From Serendipita indica DSM 11827 (taxonomy: Eukaryota > Basidiomycota > Agaricomycetes > Sebacinales > Serendipitaceae), in the NCBI GenBank assembly GCA_910890315.1, contig CAJVGD010000029.1, forward strand, positions 62,001 to 126,000: a stretch of 64,000 nucleotides of DNA, given 5' to 3'. Position numbers and translations under genes: made by a program. Of the stretch, positions 1 to 11,843 are shown piece by piece. Every line of letters starts with the position of its first letter. Positions within the stretch are counted from its first letter, which is position 1. The notes below the pieces were generated by a model. That model searched no databases and had not been told where the DNA came from. It was given only the letters and a program-made list of their open reading frames with translations.

Positions 1-2364
1 TGCTGGATAACCATCTGCATTCTCGAGGGCCAGGGGTGGTAGCAGAGCATCAAAACGTGTAAGTTTCTGAATTATTTCAGCACGGGTGGGAGCTGAAGAC
101 GGTTAGACTTGCACATTAGATTGCAAAACAGGCACAAACCTTGGTCTGCTAGTGTCTGATATATAGATCGACCTTCCTGGTCTATATTGTAATGATCTTC
201 AAGCTCAGACCATTCCTTCGAGATATTTAGTCTAAACGTCAGGAAAACCTGAGAACGTACTGCAGCCTTTGCCTCTCCAATACTCGCCCGCAGATCGGCA
301 AGCAATGTTTGGTGCTGAATTAGCATTTCCCGGGTATTTTGTAACCTCTTTGAGAGTGTAGTACCTAGCCGTGCTCAATTGCCTAGACTTGGCACACTAA
401 CACCGTGACCCGCTCACCCATTTTACATGTCTTCCGCCAGTTCCAATAGTTCAAGTGGAAATTGAGGTTATCCATTCTTCCTCCAGGCGTCATGCGAGAT
501 GTGCTTCCTGATAAGTGATTAAGGGCACTCCACAGTCTTTCGATGGCTTCCCCATCTGTACGCCCGACCTTCTTGCAGTAGTTGAGTGAATATCGATAAC
601 GGCATTCTTCCTTGTGAGCTGGAAGGTGAAATTTGGGGCACCAGGAAGATGATTCGAAGATGTGGTGGGAGGCGTAAGAAGGCGGCAAGGTTGTTGAAGC
701 GAGTCTGAAGTTCCGACGATACTGACATGCAATATCGTAGGTTAATACCAGGTCCTTGATACCACTCATCCTGTGGATGATCTGGGAAATTGCAAAGTCT
801 GAATTAAAATACCTATACGACTTATTAGGAATCATCATTGCGAACAATAATTGCCTGACCGTTCCCCTTTTGGAGGTCGACGAAGGATTGAGGAATTGCA
901 TGCACTCATGTCGGCATACACCGCCAGCAAGGCCAGTAACCTCAAGTCTATTGAATCGACTTCGAGATGAGTTGACAGTAGCCTGCAATTTGAACAGTCC
1001 GATGGCTAAACAAATGATGTAAGAGTCTCAATTGCTACTGGGAACAACTTATCTCTTGTCGAGAGCCATTTCCAGATGCAAGATAGTCACTATATTGAAT
1101 CGGATTTGCAAAGAAACCGCCGTCCGACCACAGCACTCTGTCAAGTGGACTGCGACTGTCATGCTTGAGCAAAGTCAGCCGAAAATTGGCGTCAAAGTGT
1201 ACGTAACGTCGGACGAGCCAGCTGATATAACTTGTCGTGAGTGAGAAGCCTTGGAGGTTCGTGATTTCACATACTGTCTATCATTTGGCATGGTTTCAGC
1301 CCAATTCTCCAAAATATTTACTCCCGGTTGAGGGCATGCAGGACATTCCAGACATCTGATCAAGGGGTAGACTGTGTTCTGACTTGTTTCATAGGAGCCA
1401 CTATCTCGCTGTGCAACTAGATAACTCCACTGCCGTGAGATGCGCCGGAATTCTCGAACGCGGTCCTGGTAAGGATGTCAGTCATGAATATTATATGACA
1501 CGAGGGCAACACACTGCTATATTACTCAACCCTTCAAGGTCTGTCAGGCGATAAAGAGACGAGAGATAAGAGTTGGCACTTCCTTTGCTCTCTAAATTGA
1601 GGATACGGAAGTGTTCAAGAAGGTCGAAAGTGAAGGCCGTTTTGGGGTTCTGAATCGAAGCGGAGAACATCCTCGACTTGAACAGCTGCAAGTCTGGTGT
1701 GGTTGAGGAGTCGCAACCACAGAGGGAAACTGAGAGAGCGTGGAAACCATCAATGTGGAGCACCAACAGCTTTCGAGCTCCTGCTGGCATTGGGCATGGG
1801 TAGCCACGATGACCAAGCTGCACGACGAGGCCAAGGTCTGAGAGCGATGATCCTTGCAAATGTGTTCCATTCCATCGCTTAATCTTGTGAAAAGGTGTTT
1901 GAAGATGTGATATGACGATACATTGTGAACAGCGAGGTGTTGTAAAGCAATTGGTACATATGAAGAGTCCTTTTCCCCGGAGTTGCATGCGCATGGGATA
2001 GGACCATATGGAAGGACTCAAGCTCAAGGAGGGCAGAGAGGTACAACCCTGAGCAATTAATCCATTCATCCAGAAAGTCGTGTTGGGTCTGCAAGTTCAA
2101 CTTGAGCAAGCATGGATCAGAGATGAAACATACCTTGCTTCTCCTGGTTGCTTGGAGAGGTTCGAATGGCTGTAACTTGGCACTCTCCTGGGGGATTACT
2201 GGCTCCCATGGTATGTAGTCATCAGACGGAGCTGGATCCCAACTCGTCACGTAATTTTCTGTATTTCGTTTCCTTTTCTTGGGTTGGCGAACTTGCACAT
2301 TGCTGATAGAGACGCTAGCAGAAGTAGATATCTGTTCAACTGCAGGGCGTATCCGCTTTCCCAT
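1..2364 (-). mobile_element. KDZ DNA transposon, decayed transposase
   Basis: Reverse-strand pieces together resemble a Kyakuja-Dileera-Zisupton (KDZ) transposase. The N-terminal piece starts at ATG 2364-2362. The piece at 2069-1491 carries the CxC2-type cysteine cluster (CSQC, then PFHKI, QLGH and FTFDLLEHF). The piece near 1363-1175 has CPACPQPG. The piece at 988-383 has the catalytic-region motifs DLVLTYDIACQY, KFHLPAHK, and DGEAIERLWSALN. A further piece at 326-72 probably belongs to the C-terminus, which runs off the window. The pieces lie in different frames, so this is a broken copy or one with introns I could not resolve. KDZ elements are cut-and-paste DNA transposons common in basidiomycetes. 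No terminal repeats were found. Confidence 0.8.
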
Positions 2365-2536
2365 TCTTGTGTCGATGTTGGGTCCAAAATATTTGTGTTG
2401 TTGTTTTTCCCTCAGCGTGAAAGCCTGTACATCAGTACAAATTGGTGGCCATTAACCGTGACAGAGATAACTTCTCAAATGTGCCGCAATATTTCATTGA
2501 TTAGAAGAGGTGCATTTCCCTGTATTAGCTAGTCTA

Positions 2537-3318
2537 TTAAAGTGAATCTAGCACATTTCCGACATCCCTGCGGTCTGCCGCATCCCAATCTTTTAGTGCG
2601 TCCCATTTGGGCTCCATGATGGGGTCGGGTTCACATTGATACTCCTTCAATGCAAAGTGATTCCCTTCAGAGACGTTGAACTCGCTGAGGGCAGTGGATC
2701 CTGCTTGATATTGTGCCCGTGCATGTTCCTTAAGCATTGTATTTACTTGACCATCAAGGTTGAAGCGTCGAGCTGAAAGGATAAGTGCAACTTTATCCTC
2801 GAAACTTGAGTTTTCCATCTGTTCTACCCATGTCTCTGGCTCCCCAAGGTACTTGTAATTGGTAACATGATGTCGAATGCATCTCATCCTCCCCTGAGCT
2901 GCTGTCTCCATGCAATACATGCGTGCAGTCTCTATGGCATCTCTCCAAATTCGATGCTCAACAGCCTGAAGTGATGCCTTGAGCCTCTGTGCCGCCTCAT
3001 CCGGGACATCGACATAGAGGCTGTGAAAATGGGCATAAACGAGCTCCCATTTGTGTCCAGCCAATACAAGTTTCCAGAACGCATAGATCTCTGTATGAGC
3101 AGCCAAGAATTTGATGAGCGAAAATTATTGCTTCAAGCGTCCACCAAACCTTTATTATGAGTATTGTTGAGATATGAGAAGAATTTGCTATCGTTAAAGA
3201 TCCGAAAGCCATTCCACATGACCGAGGTACTGTCAGACTGAGGATTTTGCTCATTGAGGAACTCCGCATGTCCATAGTTGTTGAGGAAGAGGGTGGTGAT
3301 ATTGACCGAAGCTTCCAC
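2537..3318 (-). pseudogene. Unknown reading frame, probably a broken gene
   Basis: A 189-codon open frame lies at 3106-2537 and ends GNVLDSL. A second frame at 3318-3133 ends just before it (KFFSYLNNTHNKGLVDA, then stop). Both have ordinary globular composition and seem to be parts of one protein, because the second continues FLAAHTEIYAFWKLVLAGHKW without an obvious domain break. I do not recognise the family. No plausible intron of normal size joins them, so a small lesion separating the two halves is likely. It lies directly upstream of the KDZ remnant on the same strand and could be cargo or an accidental neighbour. Confidence 0.4.
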
Positions 3319-3344
3319 ATGATATCAATGAGATGACAGACCAT

Positions 3345-4625
3345 AGGTTCCGCGACGTTTTGCGACGACAGAGGACTAAAAGCCTAAATTCTTCGTGACA
3401 GAGTGTTGCCGCACGACAGGACTGAGAATAACAGACGGCGAATCGTGGGTCTCCGAACCATGACAGATGAGCAAGATGCCCAAATTTATCATGACGGAGA
3501 AAGCGGCACTGAGAATGACGAGATGATGGATTCTACATCATTTCGCGATAACAGATGTGCCAAAACCTAATTCTTCATGATACAGTGTTGCTGCTCGACA
3601 GTACCGAGTATGACAGACGGCGAATTTGGTCTCCAAACCATGACAGATGAGCGAGATGCCCAAATCAATCATGATGGAGACAGCGGCACTGAATATGATG
3701 GGATGATAGGTTCTACGTTGTTCATGATGACAGAGGCTAAAAGCCTAAATTTTCGTGACAGAGTGTTGCCGCACGACAGGACTGAGAATGACAGATGGCA
3801 AATTCTGGTCTCCAAACCATGACAGATGAGCGAGATGCCCAAAATTTATCATGACAGAGACAGCGGCACTGAGTATGATGGGATGATATATTCTATGTCG
3901 TTTTGTAATGACAGATGGGCCAAAAGCCTAAATTATTTGTGACAGAGCATTGCCGTACAACAATACTGAGTATGACAGATAGCGAATTCTGGGTCTCCGA
4001 ACCATGACAGATGAGCGAGATGCCCAAATTTATCATGACGGAGACTCTAACATAGGCGATACCAAATATGATGGATGGTAGATTCTACATCATTTCGCGA
4101 TAACTGATGGGCCAAAACTCTTCATAATAGAGTGCTGCGGCACGACAGTACCAAGTATGACAGACGGCAAATTCCGGGTCTCCGAACCATGACAGACGAG
4201 CGAGATGGCTCAGTTTATCATGACAGAGATTCTCACACAGCGACACTGAGTATGACAGGATAGCATATTCTACGTTATTTTGTGATGACGGATGGTCCAA
4301 AGGCTAAATTCTTGGTGACAGAGCATCACCGCACAACATTGTTGAGTATGACGGACGGTGAATTCTGGTCTCTGAACGATGACAGATGAGCCGAGCACCT
4401 GAATTCTTTCGTGACGAAGCATCCCACACGGCAATCCCGGAATGATAGACAATAGAGTCTATGCCGCCGGATGAAATTGACGGGCTAGGCACCTAAATTC
4501 TAAATGACAGAGGTTCCCATATCAATACAGAGTTGTAGCAGACGGTAAATTTCACGTCTTCTAGTGATGATAGATGCGCTAAGCGCCTAAATTTCATGAC
4601 AGAGCTCATCACGAAGTATGGACAA
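3345..4625. repeat. Tandem satellite, period about 180-190 bp
   Basis: The phrase ctccgaaccatgacagatg or a close variant recurs at about 3451, 3631, 3810, 3995, 4180 and 4370, giving spacings of 180, 179, 185, 185 and 190 bp. Within each unit a shorter motif, atgacaga or catgacgga, recurs several times, so the long unit looks like a higher-order repeat of a shorter one. Copies diverge towards the right edge. Open frames here are by-products of the repeat and are not annotated. Confidence 0.85.
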
Positions 4626-5500
4626 AATCCCTTAACTCTGGTCGAGCGCTGAAAGTCCCCGCTAAGCCTGCCTAGGAAGTAGTACCAAGATGGGGAAGGC
4701 GTTGAGACTGACGGACAGGGGTGCGTGTGAAATACAGAGAAATCCGAAACCCAGTATCCAGTTTGCGGTTTCTCCATCATGGTGAATTACGCGACAGATT
4801 CAGCCTCAGTCACCATCTATTGTGGGTTCTTCATCCGTGCTTGAGGTGAAAACGATTTCACATATATTATTAGCCTTTATATTCAAAACGTTTAATCCAT
4901 CAAGCGCTCGTGACAGACACCTCTATGAGCGTAAATTTGCAGTTTTTTTCCTAGCGCAAATAAGCAAATTTACTTATCGACGGCTAACTAGGCTGAACGC
5001 TTAGCCATCGGAAACAAGGATAAGCCATTCTCACCAACTTAGCATTAGGCTAGATAGACTGGACTGTCTCCTTTTTGTTCTAATGTGCAGGCTAACAAGC
5101 GGCAAGCTAGCTCAGTGAGAGTTGCACTGCCATCGGCCGCGCACGTCATCTAAGAACGAAAAGGGATGGTTATAATTATAATAAAGTCAGCTTGTAACAT
5201 GGAAATCGAGATCTCAGCCGGTTTTGCTGGGGTTTGACCTGTAAGGTGAACTAATCCATGCACTACGGCCATTATATTAAGTTTGATAGGGCTGAGTAGT
5301 CAACATGGTCGAAGTATATTGTAGGGAGAGTAGTGTAGCTTCACCTGAAGGGATGGGAATCGTGGACACTAGCTTTGCTCTCACGATACGCTCGCCCAAC
5401 GCCGTTGGGAGGTGACGCGGATTCATTTGAAACGGTGCTAGAAGTGATACGGGTGCACAAATTGAGTATCTAGCGATGTGACTCTGAGGCGGCGTGTATG
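4626..5500. other. Intergenic, no gene seen
   Basis: No coding frame with support. Near 5230-5260 there is gacctgtaaggtgaactaatcc, matching the right end of the short interspersed repeat found at 22798 and 41223, so a degraded copy may be here. A tRNA-like box A (tagctcagtgagag, about 5108) has no matching cloverleaf. Confidence 0.5.
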
Positions 5501-5511
5501 CGGCTCGTTCC

Positions 5512-5560
5512 TATAAAGAGCACCTCTTTGTCAACCACCCATCCCTCAGACTGGTTCTCA
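5512..5560 (+). promoter_or_regulatory. HHS-type core promoter (copy A)
   Basis: TATA box tataaag at 5512-5518 and the family motif tcagactggttctca at 5546-5560. The 34-nt spacing places the motif at or just after the expected transcription start. A pyrimidine-rich leader follows to the ATG at 5619. Confidence 0.75.
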
Positions 5561-5569
5561 ACTTTCCTT

Positions 5570-5601
<32 letters not shown>

Positions 5602-8045
5602 CTCCCAGCTCCTTCAGTATGCGCGTCGGTTTCTTTGCCATACTTTTCGCCTCGGCTGCTCTTGGTTGGAGACCAGAAGGTCTCGCCATGCTGCGAGAGC
5701 GAGCGAGGAATGGGAGCTCCAGGAATAGAACTTAGAAGGAAAACAGTATAGATAGAGAATATATTGGAAAGAATTAATTGACAAACGACAAAATATGAAA
5801 TCGAAAAATGGAGGTGCAGGTGGAGGTGGCAAGAGCCGCAAACGAAAGGCTCCGCCAACCAACATCAACGCAAGCCCGCTGCCGACAGCACGGGCGTAGC
5901 GTGGCCCCCAAAAGGCTGAAAATTCGTCGAAAGAACAACCAGAAGACAACCTGAATCAGCCGAGAAAAGCAGACAATAAGCACGTCAAAGATGGTGAAAA
6001 GTCAAAAATCAAAAACGACCAAGGGCAAGAGTGCAAGGTCGAAATCGTCGAAAAGAAGCAGCGAGTCGAGAAAAGAAAGATCCAAGGCTGCGCTGGAAGC
6101 AGCAAAGAAGAGGCATGCCGCAAAAATCCGAAAGACGTACCAGGACGGCATTGCACGCCTCCAGGCTGCAATCAACCAGGACACGACGGAAAGCAGGAAG
6201 ATCAACGACAGCTTGCGGAGCTTGCGGTTGACAGCAGCAAAAAGCGCGTCAGCAAGCGGTCGAGGCGGCAGTGGAGAGGAAGGAGATCCTCAAAAGACTC
6301 GAAAAGAATAAGGAGCTCGCCGAGAGCATCGAAGAGAAGATAGAATTAGCCGCGGCAGACAAGGCACGCAAGGAGATGGAGAAGATGGATGTCGACGAAA
6401 CCGGCGAGAACGAGACGACAAGCGATGAGGACAGCAGCGAGTCCGGAAGTGAATCGGACGAATCACAATCGTCTGGTAGCGAATCTTCGTCCGCATCAGA
6501 GTCATCATCATCGTCTGCAACAGAAGCAAAAAAGGAAGAAAAAGGGAAGGCGAGAAGAAGAACAAGAAGAAGAAGGGCAAGGGCGAGAAAGGAAAGATCA
6601 AACTCACATCGGCGCGAGCGAAGGGTCAGATGGCAGTCGGCTGGAGGCCGGCAGAGCCAAGACAAGCGATCGAGCGATCAGAACCGGGTTGACAGTATAG
6701 AGCGCCACGGAGGAAACGCGGACAAGTCAGGCGCCGAGGCCAGAGATAGCCGACTACCATGGCAAGCCTGGAGGACGGGAGGGGCAGGAGAGACATGCCC
6801 AGGGAAAGAACGAGCTGTACCGCAAGGTACTAGATGGCTACAGTGTGTAGCAAGAGCGGGAGAACTCGAGCCGAGAGGACCGGCGAGGCGACGTGAGCCA
6901 GCACGCACGGAGCGTAAGTCGAGCTGGGAGGACCAGACTCGACAATGGCAATCGTTGTACGCAATCGAGCGTAGTTCCAAGATACGTATACATCGAGATG
7001 ACGTGTCGCGTCCACGAGGTCGTGCCAAAGCCGAAGGCAGACCCCTCCTCCCCAAAGCCGAAAAATCCCAAGAACGGGAATCGGAGGAGAGGAGGAAGAG
7101 ACTGAGACCGACGAAACTGGCACGAGCCAGCGAGCGCAGCTGAGGCAGGGCTGCTAGACTTGAGCGGGCAGTACAGTGCCACGATGAGACCCGGAGCGAG
7201 AACCGGCAGACAGAGAAAGGATAGACGAACGCGATGGAAAACCGGCACGAGGCCGAGAGACTGAGCCAGAGGAACGATCGCATGGGCCGAGAGCTACCAA
7301 GAGCGCGCGAGCGTCCAACCGAAGGACTGGGAACGCCGAGAATCAAGAAAAGATGGATTGGAGACTTACGCGAGCGCAGATACAACAACGTTTGTCAAGT
7401 TTGGAAGTGGCGGGGACGACCCCCTGGGACTTGGCGAGATGGGTATCGCCGTAAAGACGACCAAAGGAAAGGACAAACCGAAGGAGAAGAAGAAGCAGGC
7501 GGAGCGCGAAGTCGACGAACGGACGCGCGCGATCGACAAGTTGCTGGAGGGCATTGGACCGCCAGAGCCGGAGGAGGAAAGGGCGGAAGAAGGAGAGGAG
7601 GACAATATGGACGGCTCGGAAGCAGAAGGAAGAGCACAAGTAGCGACAGAAATGGCCACGCGAAGCGAGGATAGCGAGTTGAGCGGCAGCGAGGAAGCCG
7701 TACAGGGCGAGGACAGCGAGAAGAAGCATCACATCATGGCTGATGAAAACGACGAAAACGAGAGCGAAGGAAGCCAGGAAGAGACGGGCAAAGTGCCCAA
7801 AGGAGAAGAGGCGGAGGAGAGGAAACCGAGCGGCGAGCCAATCCCAAAGTCGAAGTGGAAAGGCTACATCTACGTACCTATCAAGGAAGAGACCGAGGAG
7901 ACCGAACAGCAGCTGCCAAAGGCAGACGAGATGACTGGACGCACTACTCGTCGCGCGGCTAACCGAGTAATCGAAAAATAATATTGACATATATACAGAA
8001 GTTGACAACGAAATCGACGAGATTGGTTCGATCCCACGGAAGTTA

Positions 8046-8858
8046 ATGGAGGCCTTCGCCGAAGGAAGGCACCCCGTCCCCCTCACTTTCCTCACAGACG
8101 AGTTCTTGAAACGACAAGATGCATACAGAATTAGCTACAGAAACGGGGTACTCGAACACCCGGTGTACGAGAAGAGTGACAAGTCGATTCCACTCGACGA
8201 AGGGATCGCAGCGATCAAGCGGCACTACAGTCTGATGAAGAGCAACTGGCCGGATGTTGCCAAGTTCTGGAAGTCGTTCTGGAACAACTTATATCACAGT
8301 AAGGTGATATCGAAGAACGAATGGCCCGTGCTCCGCGAACTAGCAATCGAGACAATCCAACGATGCATCCCAAACCCGAAGGCTGGCGCGAGACTTGTGC
8401 CAGATCCGAACGACGAGAAGGCACTGATGCGGGCAGAGATGAGGGTAAACGTCGGATATGTCGACCGGCTTGACGCGCTGGAGAATCGAGTCGAAAGGAG
8501 TGGGGCGAGTATGGGAAGCTCGGCGAGCCTGTCAAATGGGAAAACGGACGGCAGGAAGGATGGAGGGCAGAGAGGATCAGGAGAGGAAACAAAGGCGAGG
8601 GGTAGGTGTTTCGTATGCCGGGATACGGGCCACCAATCGCGCTTCTGCAGCGCAAGACGCCAAATCGATGGCGCAGACGTCAACGTCAAAAAGAATGCCA
8701 AAGGGGACTGGACGCTTTTCGATGGAACGTCCTTCTGCTGGTCATTCAACACGGCCAAAGGATGTTCGGCGAGCCGTTGTGCAAATGGAAAGCACGTATG
8801 CACGGGATGCCTATCAGCCAGCCACAGTGCCCAATCATGCAAGCGCGGACAAAACTGA
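8046..8858 (+). CDS. Retroelement gag-like protein with zinc knuckles
   Basis: A 270-codon frame of the DIRS-type element. The first ~150 residues are a helical domain with no recognised motif. Near residue 190 there is a CCHC-type knuckle (CFVCRDTGHQSRFC), followed by a second cysteine/histidine cluster (CSASRCANGKHVCTGC). This is typical of a nucleic-acid-binding nucleocapsid-like protein. It overlaps the beginning of the downstream polymerase frame. Confidence 0.7.
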   Translation: MEAFAEGRHPVPLTFLTDEFLKRQDAYRISYRNGVLEHPVYEKSDKSIPLDEGIAAIKRHYSLMKSNWPDVAKFWKSFWNNLYHSKVISKNEWPVLRELAIETIQRCIPNPKAGARLVPDPNDEKALMRAEMRVNVGYVDRLDALENRVERSGASMGSSASLSNGKTDGRKDGGQRGSGEETKARGRCFVCRDTGHQSRFCSARRQIDGADVNVKKNAKGDWTLFDGTSFCWSFNTAKGCSASRCANGKHVCTGCLSASHSAQSCKRGQN

Positions 8859-10536
8859 CACGAATGGAAGACAACCAGAGCCAGTGACCCCGCTACAGGC
8901 CAAGAAGCGGGAGGAAGCGCTTAAATATCTTGATATTTTGGAGGAGCATGCGACGCTCATAGATGGACTTAAGAACGGCTTCAATATGCAGTGCCAGTTG
9001 GCAATTGACGAAACACGAGTATACCCACACCTGAGGTCAGCGGTCGAGCACCCCAAAGTGATAGAAGATCATATAGAAAAAGAGGTTGCAGCAAATCGAT
9101 ATGACGGCCCACATACACGCGAGGAAGTCGAGAAAAGGCTGGGCGCATTTGTGGCAAACCCACTTGGAACGGTCGACAAGGCGAGTGGAAGGGGAAAACG
9201 CGTAATTGAACACCTATCATTTGCCTACGAAGATGAACAACAATCAGTAAACGCACAAACGAATATCGAGAACCTCGGAACAAACTGGGGAGGACTGGCA
9301 GAGATGATAGAGCTCATCGTGACCTCGCCAGATGGAGCACAAGGTGCAACAATAGACTGGGAAGCGGCGTTCAGAAACTGCCCTATACGTCCAGAGGATT
9401 GGAGATACGGAGTAGTCGAATGGAATGGGAAATTCTGGATCGACAAGGCGGCAAAGTTTGGCGCAAAATCATCCGTTGGCATATTCGAACTACCGAACAG
9501 AGCGTTCGTAGAAATCTGCACACGGAAAGAGCTCGGAACGATCATATACTGGGTAGACGACCTGATGATCCGACGACTTCCAGTACGGAGAGACGGGGAG
9601 GAATGGATATATGGAATGGGAATAGCGAAAATATTGGAGCTTGGGGAGGAGCTGGGAATCCCCTTTCCGCCGGACAAGGTGCGCGACTTCGCCAACATCA
9701 CGACGTACGTCGGCTTTGACTGGCATTGGCAAGAACATGCAGTCAGTGTCAGCGAGTCAAAGCGGAAGAAGAACCTAGCACTGGTACAGGAGGTGCTGGA
9801 GGAAGGAAGGAAGACGTCCGGGGAAAGGCTGCAGTCATTATGCGGGAAGCTGGCGCACCTAGGAATGATAATTCCTGAAGGACGAACGCACACGAGAGCT
9901 TTATGGGCGACGGTAGCGAAAATGGGCCTACCGAACCAGCACTCGAAGTATATCAAGTGGAACATGCCGGAGAAGGCGAAGTGCAACCTCAGATGGTGGA
10001 AGGAAACGCTCGAGAAGCCGGAGATAAAGATTCAGCTATGTACACAACGCGAACCAAACTGCAAGTACCGGATCTACACAGACGCGTCGACGGGATGGGG
10101 ACTGGGCGTCGTGATCGATGATGAATACGACAAATTCAGGTTGGAAAGTGACTGGAGAACGAGGGAGGGCGATGGCGCAGAACGAGAGATTGGATGGGCA
10201 GAATTTGTGGCGGTCGAGCTAGCAGTCGAGTTCATACTGCAACGGCCAGAAGCGGAAAGGACGCACATAGAGATTTGCACAGATAACCAGGGCGTAATTG
10301 GCGGCTGGAAGAAGCGGTCATCGAGAAACGAGGCGCAAAACGAGGCGCAAAACGAGGTTCTCGGGCGAATTCTACGCCGGCTAGTGCGAGCAGAGGCATA
10401 CCTGACACTGACATATGTGCGGTCGGAAGAAAACCCAGCCGACGGGCCATCGAGGGGGCTAGAGCCGCCCGGATACACTCAGAGGAAGCTGGGGAGATTC
10501 CCAAGGTCATTGGTCGGTTATGTACGAAGAGCCTAG
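8458..10536 (+). CDS. Retroelement reverse transcriptase and RNase H
   Basis: The polymerase frame of the DIRS-type element. The first ~130 codons overlap the gag-like frame and are probably not translated as such. The reverse transcriptase core shows TIDWEAAFRNCPI and the active-site motif YWVDD. RNase H follows with YTDASTGWGLGVV, a glutamate in WAEFVAVELAVE and TDNQGVIGGW. This order (RT, RNase H, then recombinase in the next frame) is that of DIRS/Ngaro retroelements. Confidence 0.85.
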   Translation: MSTGLTRWRIESKGVGRVWEARRACQMGKRTAGRMEGREDQERKQRRGVGVSYAGIRATNRASAAQDAKSMAQTSTSKRMPKGTGRFSMERPSAGHSTRPKDVRRAVVQMESTYARDAYQPATVPNHASADKTDTNGRQPEPVTPLQAKKREEALKYLDILEEHATLIDGLKNGFNMQCQLAIDETRVYPHLRSAVEHPKVIEDHIEKEVAANRYDGPHTREEVEKRLGAFVANPLGTVDKASGRGKRVIEHLSFAYEDEQQSVNAQTNIENLGTNWGGLAEMIELIVTSPDGAQGATIDWEAAFRNCPIRPEDWRYGVVEWNGKFWIDKAAKFGAKSSVGIFELPNRAFVEICTRKELGTIIYWVDDLMIRRLPVRRDGEEWIYGMGIAKILELGEELGIPFPPDKVRDFANITTYVGFDWHWQEHAVSVSESKRKKNLALVQEVLEEGRKTSGERLQSLCGKLAHLGMIIPEGRTHTRALWATVAKMGLPNQHSKYIKWNMPEKAKCNLRWWKETLEKPEIKIQLCTQREPNCKYRIYTDASTGWGLGVVIDDEYDKFRLESDWRTREGDGAEREIGWAEFVAVELAVEFILQRPEAERTHIEICTDNQGVIGGWKKRSSRNEAQNEAQNEVLGRILRRLVRAEAYLTLTYVRSEENPADGPSRGLEPPGYTQRKLGRFPRSLVGYVRRA

Positions 10537-10547
10537 GATGAGAATCG

Positions 10548-11843
10548 ATGGTGAGAAGAGACTGGACGAACAAGGAACCCGAGAGAGATGAGGACGCAAA
10601 AGATGAAAGTTGGACAAAGCCACGCCAGATGATAATTAGGCGAAGCTACCAGATGGCGAGAAAACAGAAAGAGACCAAACGAAGCCGAGAACGGCGAAAA
10701 AGAAATGAGAAGAAGATCGGAAAAGAAAAAGCCGCAAGCAAGCGAGCGAATGGCGAGAGGCAGAGGAAGGTGTCGAGGGCAGACAAGAACGAGAAAGATA
10801 TCGGAAACCTACTAAAACAGACGATCAGAACCGAGTCGACAGAGGAACGCCGGCACCAGGCAGAGGAGAAGCTTACAACGGCGCTGAATCATGGTCTCAC
10901 AGAGCAAACGCGGAAAGGATATAGCGGCTACGTGAAGAAATTCGAAACGTTTGCCGAAGGGATCGGGGTCCCAATCGGAAAAGCCCTGCCAAGCCGACCG
11001 GAGATAGTGAGCTTATTCATAGCGGACGGCGCAGGTGTAACCGGACCGGGCACAGCACGGAAAAAACTATCGAGCATAAAATCGTGGCACAAAGACAACG
11101 GGATGGAATTCATCGAACCTACAAACACGAGCAGAATAATCCGAGGCATCGAGAGGATGTGGCCGAGAAGAAAGGAACCGAAGGAACTAAGACGGCCGGT
11201 GACCTCGGAGATGATGGAGAGACTAATCGGAAAGTGGTACGAAGGATCGGCGGAAGAGGTAGCGGCGCTAGCGATAGCGATGACGGCATGGTGTGGCCTA
11301 TGTAGATTGGGCGAGCTCCTGCCAGCGTCACCAGAACCGAAGGAAACGGATCGATACCCAAAACGACACCATTGGACAGTGACGAGGCGAGATGGCAATG
11401 GAAGGGCGGCGGCATCAAGTCTCTACCTGCCATGGACGAAGACGACTGGGAACAGAGGAGCGACAATCAAACTGGTCGAGCAAAGGAACAAGCTTAACCC
11501 GTCAAGAGCCATCGAGCGACACCTAGCAAAGTCAAGAATTGGAGACGCTCGGGCGATGCTGTGTGAATTCAAGAGCCGGAACGGCGAGAGAACGACAATG
11601 ACAAAGGCACAATTCATGAAGATGTGCAACGAGGTGTGGAGCCCAGCGGGTTCAGGAAGTTTTACCAGGCACTGTTTCCGAATTGGTGGAACGACGGCAT
11701 TCCTGCTGAGTGGCGTGGATGTGGAGATTGTGAAGAAGATGGGACGTTGGTCTTCAGAGAGCTTCAAGTTATACTGGAGGAACACAGGCGGAATAATCGA
11801 ATACCACGCGGCAAATGTACAATGGAAGGATAAACGGCTATGA
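10548..11843 (+). CDS. Retroelement tyrosine recombinase
   Basis: A 431-codon frame just after the polymerase frame. After a very basic N-terminus there is a core-binding region (RKGYSGYVKKFETFAEGIG) and a catalytic domain with arginine in WCGLCRLGEL, the HCFRIGG box, and a late tryptophan in KKMGRWSSESFKLYWR, followed by the tyrosine candidate. This recombinase replaces the DDE integrase of LTR elements and inserts circular DNA without making target duplications. Confidence 0.82.
   Translation: MVRRDWTNKEPERDEDAKDESWTKPRQMIIRRSYQMARKQKETKRSRERRKRNEKKIGKEKAASKRANGERQRKVSRADKNEKDIGNLLKQTIRTESTEERRHQAEEKLTTALNHGLTEQTRKGYSGYVKKFETFAEGIGVPIGKALPSRPEIVSLFIADGAGVTGPGTARKKLSSIKSWHKDNGMEFIEPTNTSRIIRGIERMWPRRKEPKELRRPVTSEMMERLIGKWYEGSAEEVAALAIAMTAWCGLCRLGELLPASPEPKETDRYPKRHHWTVTRRDGNGRAAASSLYLPWTKTTGNRGATIKLVEQRNKLNPSRAIERHLAKSRIGDARAMLCEFKSRNGERTTMTKAQFMKMCNEVWSPAGSGSFTRHCFRIGGTTAFLLSGVDVEIVKKMGRWSSESFKLYWRNTGGIIEYHAANVQWKDKRL

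Noticed and set aside
3345-4625. CRISPR-like array
   Set aside because: Units are long and contiguous with no unique spacers, and the genome is eukaryotic; it is a satellite.
5100-5180. tRNA gene candidate with a box A-like word
   Set aside because: No box B at a suitable distance and no cloverleaf could be drawn.
6249-8095. Minus-strand frames across the 5' part of the DIRS-type element
   Set aside because: Serine/leucine-rich antisense reading of a charged, purine-rich sense region; no independent domain.
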